From the NCBI GenBank assembly GCA_014360055.1, contig JACIYH010000012.1, forward strand, positions 1 to 50,577: 50,577 nucleotides of DNA, given 5' to 3'. Position 1 is the first letter of the stretch. Each line of letters opens with the position of its first letter. The notes beneath the pieces were generated by a model. It had not been told where the DNA came from. It ran no database searches and was given only the letters and a program-made list of their open reading frames with translations. Shown one piece after another: positions 41,740-50,533 of the stretch. Position numbers and translations under genes: made by a program. The DNA comes from Bacillota bacterium (GTDB taxonomy: Bacteria; Bacillota; Sulfobacillia; JACIYH01).

Positions 41740-43329
41740 GTGAGACGCTGGAACGGCTGGGGGGACGAGGCGATCACCTATCCGGTGTCGCCGGGAGCGC
41801 AGCGCTATCTGGAGGCGGCGCTGGGACCGGGCACGCCGCCGCGGGACGCGGCCCTGGCGGAGGTGGTGGCCCGGGTTCCCCCCTCACGCCTGCCAGCCCA
41901 TCCCCTGGTGAGCACCGATCCCGAGCAACGGGTGCGCCACGCGCTGGGCCAGAGCCTGCCCGACTGGATCGCCGCCCGCAGCGGCACTATTGCCGCATTC
42001 CCCGACGGGGTGGCCTTCCCCTCGGGGAACGAAGAGGTGCGCGAACTCATCCGATATGCCCGGGACACCGGTATCCGCATCATTCCCTACGGGGGAGGAA
42101 CCAGCGTGCTCGGGCACCTGGCGGTATCACCAGGCGATCCCCCGGTACTCTCCGTGGACCTGGGGCGGATGAACGCCCTCATCCACCTGGACGAGGCAAG
42201 CCACCTGGCAACCTTCGGAGTTGGCGTGAGGGGTCCCGAGTTGGAGGGGGCTCTCAGGGGACGGGGGTTCACTCTCGGGCACTTCCCGCAGTCCTGGGAG
42301 TACTCCACCCTGGGCGGCTGGGTGGCCACCCGCTCCGCCGGCCAGCAGTCCCTCGGGTACGGGAGGATCGAGGACCTCTTCGCCGGGGGCCGTCTGGAAT
42401 GCCCGGCGGGAACGCTGGTGATACCGCCCTTTCCCGCCTCGGCGGCCGGGCCCGACCTCCGCCAGCTGGTGTTGGGGTCGGAAGGCCGGCTGGGTATCCT
42501 GACCGAGGTGACGGTGAGAGTAAGCCCCCTGCCTGCCCGCGAGAGCTTTCCCGCCGTTTTCTTCCCCGACTTCGAGTGCGGGATGGTGGCCGTGCGGGAG
42601 ATGGTGCAGGCGGGCCTTCCCCTGTCCATGTTGCGCCTCAGCACCGCCCGGGAGACCACCACCAATCTGGTCCTGGCCGGCCGGGAGCGGCTCGTCGGAC
42701 TCCTGGAGCGGTGGCTGTCCCTCCGCGGGCTGGGGCCGGACAAGTGCATGCTCCTCATCGGCCTCTCGGGAAACCGGGTGCTCATGCGGCAGGCCCGCCG
42801 CCTGGCCCTGGAGGCGGCGCGCTCCCACGGCGGCGTGCCGGTGGTGGAAGCGTTTGGCCGCGAATGGGTCAAGCATCGTTTCCGCACCCCGTACCTGCGT
42901 AACACCCTCTGGGAGATGGGTTATGCCGTGGACACCCTGGAGACGGCCACCACCTGGAGCAAGGTCCCCGCCCTGCTGGAAGCGGTGGAGCGGGCGCTGC
43001 GGGAGGGGCTGGCCCCCATCGGTGAAAAGGTTTATGTCTTCACCCACCTGTCCCACGTCTACCCTGATGGCGCGAACATCTACACCACCTACCTGTACCG
43101 GCTGGCGGCCGATCCCGCCGAATCGCTGCGCCGCTGGCAAATCCTCAAGGAAGCCGCCAGCCGGGCCATCGTGGACGGGGGCGGGACCATCAGCCACCAG
43201 CACGGCGTCGGCACCGACCACCGGCCTTACCTGGAGGCAGAAAAGGGGCCCCTCGGTATGGAGGTGCTGCGGTCCGTGTGCCGCACCCTGGACCCGGCCG
43301 GCATCATGAACCCGGGCAAGCTGCTCTAG
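41740..43329 (+). CDS. FAD-linked oxidase, alkylglycerone-phosphate-synthase-like
   Basis: A 529-residue flavoprotein of the VAO/PCMH fold. FAD-binding: RIIPYGGGTSVLGHLAVSP; substrate-domain start: GHFPQSWEYSTLGGWVATRS; LVLGSEGRLGILTEVTVRVS; and the C-terminal active-site loop ISHQHGVGTDHRPY, comparable with SHHHGVG of alkyl-DHAP synthase. It ends with GIMNPGKLL as in the GlcD/AGPS group. If it is a true AGPS it would exchange the acyl chain of acyl-DHAP for a fatty alcohol, giving ether lipids. A D-2-hydroxyacid or glycolate oxidase is the alternative. The GlpD and kinase genes beside it favour a glycerol-phosphate role. Confidence 0.82.
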   Translation: MRRWNGWGDEAITYPVSPGAQRYLEAALGPGTPPRDAALAEVVARVPPSRLPAHPLVSTDPEQRVRHALGQSLPDWIAARSGTIAAFPDGVAFPSGNEEVRELIRYARDTGIRIIPYGGGTSVLGHLAVSPGDPPVLSVDLGRMNALIHLDEASHLATFGVGVRGPELEGALRGRGFTLGHFPQSWEYSTLGGWVATRSAGQQSLGYGRIEDLFAGGRLECPAGTLVIPPFPASAAGPDLRQLVLGSEGRLGILTEVTVRVSPLPARESFPAVFFPDFECGMVAVREMVQAGLPLSMLRLSTARETTTNLVLAGRERLVGLLERWLSLRGLGPDKCMLLIGLSGNRVLMRQARRLALEAARSHGGVPVVEAFGREWVKHRFRTPYLRNTLWEMGYAVDTLETATTWSKVPALLEAVERALREGLAPIGEKVYVFTHLSHVYPDGANIYTTYLYRLAADPAESLRRWQILKEAASRAIVDGGGTISHQHGVGTDHRPYLEAEKGPLGMEVLRSVCRTLDPAGIMNPGKLL

Positions 43330-43443
43330 CGCAGGGGAGGACCGGGCCGGCCCCGGGCGCTGGCCCACCGGGGGGGCGGGCCTGCGCGGTCGGAACACAG
43401 GTCATGCGGTGCGAGCGACACCATGCGGTTGGGGGGCGATACC

Positions 43444-45180
43444 ATGGGCGATCCGGACTGTACCGTCTGCAGGGCGCCCGGGCACGAGACCGCAGGGGAT
43501 CGCGCCCGTCGCTGGGGGACACTGGACCAGCCCTGGGACGTGGTGGTGATCGGGGGCGGGATCACCGGCGCCGGGATTTTCCGGGAGGCGGTGCGGCAAG
43601 GATACCGCACCGTACTCCTGGAACGCGGCGACTTCGCTTCCGGGACCTCCAGCCGTTCCGGGAAGCTGGTGCACGGCGGCCTGCGCTACCTCAAACAGGG
43701 CCAGGTGAGGGTTACGTGGCACTCGGTACGGGAGCGGGAAAGGCTCCTGCGCGAACTGCCCGGCCTCGTCACCCCTCTGGACATCCTGCTACCCGTTTAC
43801 AGGGGGGACCCTGTGGGAGGCTTCCTGCTCAAGGTCGGCCTCGTAATCTACGACTCCATGGCCATGCGCCGCGGGCACGAGTATTATCCCGCACCCGCCT
43901 TCCTGGGGATGGCACCCCTCGCCCGCAAGGAGGGCCTGCTGGGCGGGTTCCGGTACCGGGATGCCCTCACCGATGATGCCCGGCTGGTCCTGCGCGTAAT
44001 ACGTGAAGGGGTGGATGCGGGCGGGGTGGCGCTCAACTACGCGCCCGTCGAGGAACTCTGCTTGCCGCGCTCGGGACGAGAGAGGGGCCGGGTTGAGGGC
44101 CTTGTCGTGCGGGACGCGGTCACCGGCAGCACGGTCGAAGTGCGGGCACGGGCGGTCGTCAATGCCGCCGGCATCTGGGCGGACCGGTTGCGTGTCCGCC
44201 TGGGCAGGCGGCCCCGCCTGCGCCTCCTGCGCGGCAGCCACCTCATCTTCCCGGAGGCCCGCCTGCCCGTGGCCCGGGGGATCAACGTGTTTCACCCCGC
44301 CGATGGCCGACCCCTCTACGTGCTGCCCTGGGAAGGAGTCACCCTGGTGGGCACCACCGACGTGGACCACGGAGAGGATCCCGAGGGCGAACCCCGCATC
44401 AGCACGGTGGAGGCTGAGTACCTGCTGGAGGCCGTGCGCCACCAGTTCCCCTCTCTGGATCTCGGGCCCGACGACGTGCTCTCCACCTTCGCCGGGGTGC
44501 GGGCCGTGGTGGGCACCGGAAAGAAGGACCCCTCCCGGGAGTCGCGGGACTACGCGGTTTGGAGGGAAGAGATGCTCACCGTGGCCGGGGGCAAGCTCAC
44601 CACCTTCGGGGTGCTGGCCCGCAGTGCCCTGCGCCGCCTGCGGGCGCAACTCCCGCCCGCCCGCGAACCGGCTACCCGCGGGTCGGCCGCCCGAGAGGCC
44701 GCCACCAGGGAACACGCTGCGCCGGGGGCCGCCTCCCCGGCACCGGCGGCGCGAGCGGATGCCGCCCCGGGTACGGTCGGCGGGGCACCCGCGCTGGACC
44801 CGGCGGCCTGGTTGCGCCTGCAGGGGCGGTATGGCCCGGAAGCGCCCGACCTGGTCAACAAGGCGGGACCCGGAGAACTGGAACCCGTACCCGGGACGGC
44901 CACCCTGTGGGCGGAACTACGGTGGGCGGCAGCCCGCGAGGACGTCGTGCACCTGGACGATCTCCTCCTGCGCCGCGTACGCCTGGGGCTCCAACTTCCC
45001 CAGGGGGCCATCCCCCTGCTCGACCGCATCCGCCCCCTGGTACAAGGGGAACTGGGCTGGGACGACACCCGCTGGCAGCAGGAGGTCGACCGCTACGTCG
45101 CGCTGTGGGAGTCGTCGTACAGCCCCGCCCTCGCCGGCGCATCCCCTTGCCGAAGAAAGGAGGGAGGCCATGGGCGGTGA
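43444..45180 (+). CDS. glpD: Glycerol-3-phosphate dehydrogenase, FAD-dependent
   Basis: About 578 residues: VVVIGGGITGAGIFREAVRQ (FAD), SGTSSRSGKLVHGGLRYLKQ (the GlpD signature), LYVLPWEGVTLVGTTDVDH, FAGVRAVVG and VAGGKLTTFGVLA; the C-terminal helical domain spans about 460-570. It oxidises sn-glycerol-3-phosphate to DHAP at the membrane, reducing quinone. Unusual is an insert of about 45 residues made of Ala/Arg/Glu/Pro (REPATRGSAAREAATREHAA and onward) between the oxidoreductase and C-terminal domains. The N-terminus holds CTVC, which is not typical. ATG 43444 is chosen after a G-rich site. It overlaps the kinase gene by 11 bases. Confidence 0.9.
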   Translation: MGDPDCTVCRAPGHETAGDRARRWGTLDQPWDVVVIGGGITGAGIFREAVRQGYRTVLLERGDFASGTSSRSGKLVHGGLRYLKQGQVRVTWHSVRERERLLRELPGLVTPLDILLPVYRGDPVGGFLLKVGLVIYDSMAMRRGHEYYPAPAFLGMAPLARKEGLLGGFRYRDALTDDARLVLRVIREGVDAGGVALNYAPVEELCLPRSGRERGRVEGLVVRDAVTGSTVEVRARAVVNAAGIWADRLRVRLGRRPRLRLLRGSHLIFPEARLPVARGINVFHPADGRPLYVLPWEGVTLVGTTDVDHGEDPEGEPRISTVEAEYLLEAVRHQFPSLDLGPDDVLSTFAGVRAVVGTGKKDPSRESRDYAVWREEMLTVAGGKLTTFGVLARSALRRLRAQLPPAREPATRGSAAREAATREHAAPGAASPAPAARADAAPGTVGGAPALDPAAWLRLQGRYGPEAPDLVNKAGPGELEPVPGTATLWAELRWAAAREDVVHLDDLLLRRVRLGLQLPQGAIPLLDRIRPLVQGELGWDDTRWQQEVDRYVALWESSYSPALAGASPCRRKEGGHGR

Positions 45181-46750
45181 GTTGATCCTTTCCCTGGACG
45201 CAGGGACCCAGAGCGTACGCGCCCTGGTCTTCGACCCGCGGGGTAACCTGCGGTACCGCGCCCGGGCGCCCATCGATCCCCCCTACCATTCGCCGCAGCC
45301 GGGTTGGGCCGAACAGGAACCGGACACCTACTGGGAAGCCCTGGCCCGTGCCTGCCGCCTGCTGTGGGAACAGGGGGCACGGCCCCAATCCCTGGCCGCA
45401 GTTGCCCTGACCGGCCAGCGCGCCACCGTGGTGAATCTGGACCGGCAGGGCCGGCCCCTGCGCCCTGCCATCCTCTGGCTGGACGGGCGGCGGGCGGAGC
45501 GGTTCCCCCGGGTGGGAGGCCGTTGGGCGCTCCTCTTTGCACTGGCCGGGCTGCGGGGCACTCTTGCTTACCTGCAGGCCGAGGCCGAGGCCAACTGGCT
45601 GTGGGCCAACCAGCCCGACGTCTGGGAGCGCACCGCCCACTACCTGCTGCTGTCCGGCTACCTAACCTACCGGCTGACGGGCCGCTACGTGGACTCGGTG
45701 GGGTGTCAGGTGGGGTACATCCCCTTTGACTACCGGCGCCTTACCTGGTCGGCCCCTACGGACTGGAAGTGGCAGGCCATCCCCGTGCGCCGGGAGACCC
45801 TGCCCGATCTGACCCCACCCGGAGGGCAACTTGGCGAGGTGACGGAGCTCGCCGCACGGGCCACCGGGCTCCCCCGGGCGCTGCCCGTGGTGGCAGCCGC
45901 CGCGGACAAGGCCTGCGAGGTGCTGGGGGCCGGGTGCCTCGACCCTTCCCTGGCCTGCATCGGTTACGGAACTACCGCCACCATCAACGTGACCTCGCCC
46001 CGCTACCTGGAACCCATCCGCCTCATCCCGCCCTACCCCAGCGCGGTGCCCGGTGCCTACAACCTGGAGTTCCAGGTCTACCGCGGTTTCTGGCTGGTTT
46101 CCTGGTTCCGGGACCAGTTCGGCCGGGCCGAGACGGCGGCCGCGGAGGCGGGGCAAGGGTCATCCGCGGAGGCACTGCTCGACCGCCTGGCCGGGCAGGT
46201 CGCCCCGGGCAGCCAGGGCCTGGTGCTGCAGCCCTACTGGTCGCCCGGCCTGCGCTACCCGGGGCCCGAGGCCCGAGGGGCGGTGGTAGGCTTCGCCAGC
46301 TTCCACAACCGGGCCCACTTTTACCGGGCCCTCCTGGAAGGACTGGCTTATGCCATGAGAGAAGGGAAGGAACGGATCGAGCGGCGCACCGGGGTCTCCG
46401 TACGAGAACTGCGCGTGTGCGGGGGCGGGTCACAGAGCGACCTGGTCATGCAGATCACCGCCGACGTCTTCGACCTGCCCGCTTGCCGCCCGCACGTGGC
46501 CGAGGCATCCGGTCTGGGCGCAGCCGTGCTGGGGGCGGTGGGCGCCGGGTTGCACCGCGACCTCCCCACGGCGGTGCAGGAGATGACGCGCACCGGGGGG
46601 CGATGGGAACCGCGGCGGGAGGCAGTGGCCGTGTACGACCACCTCTACCGCAGGGTTTACCGCCGCCTCTATCCCCGGCTCCGCCCCCTCTACCGGAACC
46701 TACCGCCGGCCACCGACGGCGCGACCGGCGGGGGGCGACCGGTGAGGTGA
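45170..46750 (+). CDS. FGGY-family carbohydrate kinase
   Basis: A 526-residue kinase with the two FGGY actin-like domains: LILSLDAGTQSVRALVFDPR (phosphate-1), AALTGQR-like VALTGQRATVVNLD, LWLDGRRAERF, YGTTATINVTS and RVCGGGSQSDLVMQITADVF (adenosine motif). It lacks the close glycerol-kinase signatures seen in the remnant downstream (GDQQAALFGQ), so it is a different subgroup. Given the operon with GlpD, glycerol or another polyol is a probable substrate. ATG 45170 follows AAAGGAGGGAGG and overlaps the GlpD end. Confidence 0.85.
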   Translation: MGGELILSLDAGTQSVRALVFDPRGNLRYRARAPIDPPYHSPQPGWAEQEPDTYWEALARACRLLWEQGARPQSLAAVALTGQRATVVNLDRQGRPLRPAILWLDGRRAERFPRVGGRWALLFALAGLRGTLAYLQAEAEANWLWANQPDVWERTAHYLLLSGYLTYRLTGRYVDSVGCQVGYIPFDYRRLTWSAPTDWKWQAIPVRRETLPDLTPPGGQLGEVTELAARATGLPRALPVVAAAADKACEVLGAGCLDPSLACIGYGTTATINVTSPRYLEPIRLIPPYPSAVPGAYNLEFQVYRGFWLVSWFRDQFGRAETAAAEAGQGSSAEALLDRLAGQVAPGSQGLVLQPYWSPGLRYPGPEARGAVVGFASFHNRAHFYRALLEGLAYAMREGKERIERRTGVSVRELRVCGGGSQSDLVMQITADVFDLPACRPHVAEASGLGAAVLGAVGAGLHRDLPTAVQEMTRTGGRWEPRREAVAVYDHLYRRVYRRLYPRLRPLYRNLPPATDGATGGGRPVR

Positions 46751-46915
46751 CCTGATCCACGGTCGGTACGGCGAATGCGTAGCCCGATGCGGGCGAGGAA
46801 GGTGATTGCCGTGGCGAGCGCGCAACTGTGGTCGCCGGCCGGGCTGACCTTCCCCTGCGCCGGGCCATCTTCTTCTCCCGTGTCCTGCAAGAACACCGCC
46901 TGTTCAAATTCTGGA

Positions 46916-47270
46916 CGGTGAGTTGATCGTAGGCCCGTGGCGGCGGCTTCCCGCCCTCTCCCGCAGATCTACCCCCGCCCCGCCTGGGTGGAACATGATC
47001 CGCTCAGCATTTGGGAGATCCAGCTGGAGGCCGCGCGCGAGGCCGTCTCCCTGAGTCGTGTCCGGCCGCAGGAGGTCGCGGCCATCGGCATCCCCGTGGC
47101 CGGCTGTGCCGAAGACCAGCGGGCGGCACTCTTCGGGCAGGCCTGCCTGGAGCCCGGCATGGCCAAGAACACTCCATCCAGTGGTTGCGGGACGGGCTGG
47201 GCGCGGTGGAGTCCGAGACCCTGGCCCGGACGGTACCTGACAACCTGGTCGGCGGGATGAACGCGCGAAG
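46916..47270 (+). pseudogene. glpK: Glycerol kinase remnant with multiple deletions
   Basis: Blocks of GlpK follow one another with the regions between them lost. [20 protein letters not shown] and EVAAIGIP (family residues about 35-85) run directly into [20 protein letters not shown] (about 245-265). After a frame change comes [17 protein letters not shown] and VPDN (about 310-340), and nothing after. The first ~25 residues are also missing. CGGTGAGTTGATC at 46916-46928 equals the start region of the intact kinase gene (45175-45187) and may mark the old beginning. The 165 bases before 46916 hold no recognisable gene. Confidence 0.75.
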
Positions 47271-47277
47271 TCCGGGC

Positions 47278-47390
47278 TCACCACCTGGCCAGATGGTCCT
47301 CTGCCCAGCCCACCATGTCCTCCACTGAAATCACTTCGCCGTCGTCAGTGGTCTCAAGGTTCCCGCACAGTACCCGCGGCCGTTGCCCGG
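47278..47390 (-). pseudogene. Gene tail fragment of unknown family
   Basis: In a frame different from the SLH gene the minus strand reads RVLCGNLETTDDGEVISVED and MVGWAEDHLARW then a stop at 47280-47278. The acidic, well-formed helix suggests the true C-terminus of a former protein. Its beginning would lie within the 3' end of the SLH gene, so it is a fragment or a chance frame. Confidence 0.3.
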
Positions 47391-49173
47391 AGTTCCACGT
47401 CGGGGTTGGACCAGAGGCGCGCTACAGCCGTGTACACATAGGTCCCGGGCACCGGTGGTATGAAGCGGAAGGTGGCGACCCCGTGAAGAACGGTCCGGGG
47501 CCATTGGCTCACAGGCTCTGTAACGGTCTGGGGAGGGACGGAAACCGTGCTACCGTCGGGCTGCCCGATCAGGAGCATGGGGCCGGGGAGGTATTCGCAC
47601 CAGTCCACCAGCCGCCCCCGCCGATCGAGGACCCGCAGGGTGATGACTTGCTCCTGCCCGGCGGCCACCTCCGGGAGGGGGTCAAAGGCCAAGCGATAGG
47701 GGCGGTGGTCGGCCACGGCAACTTGTACGACCAACGGCGCATATCCGGGTGAAGTGATAGTGAGATTGTAGGTCCCCTCTGGCACTGGGTCTTCCTCAGC
47801 AGCCCTGAGGTAGAGGTCCCAAAACGGCTGCGTGAAGGGGTCCCGGGTGAAGGTGAAGGATTTCATGGGCTGCCCATCCGTCCCCAGCCGCAAGCGCAGG
47901 GGACTGCCGGGCTCCACTTCATACCGCCAGGATAAGGGCCGGACAGGGTCCACCTCGCGCCCTTTGGCGTCGACCATTGCTATTCCTGGAATTGACAGGA
48001 ACATCCCCGGCTCCAGCTTCAGGGGTCCGCCTGCGCGGAGGAGTAGCCGCACTTCCGCGGGGCTGGCACGCAGGTGGTACCCCGGCCAGTCCGGGCTGAT
48101 GTCCACCCTCACAATCGCCGCCTGCGCGTCGAAGTGAACCTGGGCGTAGGGGAGCATTCCCTCGCCACCTATCCTGGCCGCAGGCACCATCAGTTCGCCG
48201 TAGAGCAGGTACGACGGGCCCAGAAGGGACCCCTGGCTGCTGGTGCTCTCCCCTGGCTTCCACCATTCCCGCAGCCGCCAAAAGGGCGCCCCAGCCGGGA
48301 ATTCCAGGCGCAAAGAGCTGGCCCGGAAGGCATCGTTGCCAGGGTACAGGACGTATTGGGCGCCCTGTGGGTCGTTGCCCACGTACACGCCCCAGCTGCT
48401 GCCGAAAGCCTCGTACACCGCCCGAACGGGTACGTACACCAGCCCGTCCTGGATGGCCAGTGGGACCGGGAGGGTCACAGGCTTGCCGCTCACCTCAAGC
48501 CTTAGCCCCGGTTGGATGCCCGCTGTCATCACGTCCAGGGTGCGTAGCACCGCCGCCACCGCCTCCGCCCGGCTGCTGCCCTCGTGCCCACGGAAGGTAC
48601 CATCCGGGTAGCAGGTGATGATCCCGTCCCGCACCGCCAGACCGACCCAGCCCCGGGCCCGCTCCGGGATACCCGCCGCGTCCAGGAAGGGCAGGGGCGC
48701 GCCCACCTCGGCGGCAGCCTGGTAGCCACGCCCCAGCAGGCGCTCGGCCATGACCGCCATCTCCAGGCGGGTGATGGGCTCATCCGGCCTGAGGAAGTCC
48801 TGTGGGTAATCATTCACATCCACAACCCCGTACCAACTGGCGGTGCACAGATAGCCTGCCGCTTCCAGCCAGTGGCCACCGGTGTCGCGGAAGAGCGGCC
48901 CCCCGATGAAATTCCCGGGCCGGAGGCGACCAGCAGCTTGATGTACTCCGCCCGGGTGACGGGGGCGTCGGGCCGGAAGGTGCTGTCCGGGTACCCGTTC
49001 ACGATCCCCGCCTCCGCAGCCTCCGCCACTATGGCCTCCGCCGGGTGGCTGGCCAGGTCGGGGAACCCACCCGAGGCTTTTGCCGGCACCGAAAACGCCG
49101 CTGCGCAGAAAAGAAGTACAGCAAGGCCCGCTGCGACCAGGGGAGGTCCGGGCCGACGCTTCCGGGAGGCCAT
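47354..49173 (-). pseudogene. SLH-domain exported protein with a frameshift
   Basis: The first frame (from ATG 49173) gives a signal peptide (VAAGLAVLLFCAAAFSVPA) and SLH repeat 1 (GIVNGYPDSTFRPDAPVTRA, EYIKLLVAS). At about 48905-48915, in CCGGCCCGGGAA, reading must change by one base to continue with GNFIGGPLFRDTGGHWLEAA, SLH repeats 2 and 3 (ITRLEMAVMAERL, GIITCYPDGTFRGHEGSSRA), a copper-amine-oxidase-N-like module (LAIQDGLVYVPVRAVYEAFG) and a long beta-rich C-terminus. An unbroken gene would make a wall-anchored protein of about 605 residues. One-base indel in a GC run: mutation or sequencing error. A longer start at 49251 is possible. Confidence 0.75.
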
Positions 49174-49338
49174 GCCAGACCATGAGGATCGCCGCCGTGA
49201 GGTGACCGCGCAGACCTCGGGATCGACCGTCATTCGTTCAAACAGTTCCATGTCCTAGCACCTGCCCCCTACCCCCGGGGGCTCTTTCCAATTCTACCAT
49301 GCGACCCGGCCCCATTCACCGACGCAGCGCACAGGAAA

Positions 49339-49366
49339 TTGAGCCGGCCCCGCGCGGGGCCGGCTC
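49339..49366 (-). terminator. Intrinsic terminator of the 54-residue membrane peptide gene
   Basis: GAGCCGGCCCC (49341-49351) and GGGGCCGGCTC (49356-49366) pair perfectly, 11 bp, with a GCGC loop. On the minus strand the hairpin is followed by AATTTCC. It lies 24 bases beyond the stop of the small gene. Confidence 0.7.
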
Positions 49367-49389
49367 CGTCGGTTGGGGTACTTACTGGC

Positions 49390-49554
49390 TCACACCCACC
49401 ACACAGCCAGCACGGCGATCGTGAAGACGGCCAGAATGATGAGCCAGTGCCACCAGTGTCCCGGACCCGGAGACTTGGTTTCCACTTCTTCCACCTCCTT
49501 CTTCTCGGGCACAGAATATGACGGCATGCGGATGGGGGCGAACCGTCTCCTCAT
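49390..49554 (-). CDS. 54-residue single-pass membrane protein
   Basis: A short gene with a good site (AAGGGGGTTGAGAT before ATG 49554) and its own terminator. The product starts basic (MRRRFAPIRMPSYSVPEKK), has an acidic patch (EVEEVETK), a short HWWHW stretch and one C-terminal membrane helix (LIILAVFTIAVLAVWWV) ending at the stop. It looks like a tail-anchored or small cytoplasmic-membrane peptide. The divergent neighbour is yitT. Function unknown. Confidence 0.6.
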   Translation of the reverse strand: MRRRFAPIRMPSYSVPEKKEVEEVETKSPGPGHWWHWLIILAVFTIAVLAVWWV

Positions 49555-49625
49555 ATCTCAACCCCCTTCTGCTTCACATAATATGCACGCCTGGTAAGTG
49601 GTGACGCTGTCCGTGGGGGGCTGCG

Positions 49626-49634
49626 TGCTATAAT
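49626..49634 (+). promoter_or_regulatory. Extended -10 promoter of the YitT-like gene
   Basis: TGCTATAAT combines a perfect TATAAT (49629-49634) with the upstream TG of extended -10 promoters. A -35 hexamer is not evident. It is 42 bases ahead of the chosen start codon. Confidence 0.6.
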
Positions 49635-49675
49635 GACCCTGACCGGAAGAGCTTCCCGCGAAGGTGGAAGGCCAC

Positions 49676-50533
49676 GTGCGCTCTCCCGACGACATTGTCC
49701 CGACTCCTTCGACCCCGCGCACACCCGGCCGGGAGGGAGCCGACCTTCGCAGCGGCCTCATGCTGGTGGCGGGCGCCGCCATATTCTCCCTGGGGCTGAA
49801 CGGCCTGGTGGTGGCCAACGGGCTGGCCGAAGGGGGCCTTTCCGGCATCTCCGTGATCATACACTACTTCACGGGCTGGCCCGTGGGGGTCCTCTACCTG
49901 CTCCTCAACGTCCCGCTGCTCGTGCTGGGCTACGTCTCCCTGGGCGGCCGTTTCACCCTGCGCACGCTGGTGGGTGCGGGTCTGGTCACGGGGGCACTCA
50001 TCCTGACCCGGTCGGTCAGGTTTCCCATGGACGACCTTCTCCTCGCCTCCCTGTACGGGGGCGTGATCAACGGTACCGGGCTGGGGCTCATGTTCCGCGC
50101 CGGTGGCTCAAGCGGGGGCCTGGACATCCTGGCCCAGCACCTCCGCCACCACCGCGGCCTCACCGTGGCGGAGACCTACCTGGTGGCGGACGGCATCGTG
50201 CTCGCGGCGGCGGGGCTCCTGCTGGGGGCCGACACCGCCCTCTACGCCCTCATCGTGACCTTCGTGGGGGGACGGGTGGCCGACCTCATACAGGAGGGGC
50301 CCAACCGGGCCAAGGCGGTGCTCATCATCACCGACCGGGTGGAATCCCTCACCCACTACGTCACGTCCGTGCTCGAGCGGGGGGCCACCGTGTTCGACGT
50401 GCGCGGTGCCTACACCGGGCGGCCCAGGGGCCTGGTGATGACCGTGCTCAGTCGCGACTTCGACAGTTTTGTTGCCCCCTGTGCCAGACCCGTTGAGCCC
50501 CAACGGGATGGGGCCCCTGGCTTGCAGGGATAG
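49676..50533 (+). CDS. YitT-family membrane protein, 3' end replaced
   Basis: About 285 residues. Five membrane segments (MLVAGAAIFSLGLNGLVVAN, VLYLLLNVPLLVLGYVSLGG, LVGAGLVTGALIL, IVLAAAGLLLGADTALYALI) with the family core AEGGLSGISVIIHYFTGWP and GLMFRAGGSSGGLDILAQHL. The cytoplasmic DUF2179 domain begins (AKAVLIITDRVESLTHYVTS, ERGATVFDVRGAYTGRPRGL) but after MTVLSRD the usual last 40-50 residues are replaced by an unrelated tail. GTG 49676 is eight bases after AAGGTGG; a GTG at 49664 is possible. Confidence 0.8.
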   Translation: MRSPDDIVPTPSTPRTPGREGADLRSGLMLVAGAAIFSLGLNGLVVANGLAEGGLSGISVIIHYFTGWPVGVLYLLLNVPLLVLGYVSLGGRFTLRTLVGAGLVTGALILTRSVRFPMDDLLLASLYGGVINGTGLGLMFRAGGSSGGLDILAQHLRHHRGLTVAETYLVADGIVLAAAGLLLGADTALYALIVTFVGGRVADLIQEGPNRAKAVLIITDRVESLTHYVTSVLERGATVFDVRGAYTGRPRGLVMTVLSRDFDSFVAPCARPVEPQRDGAPGLQG

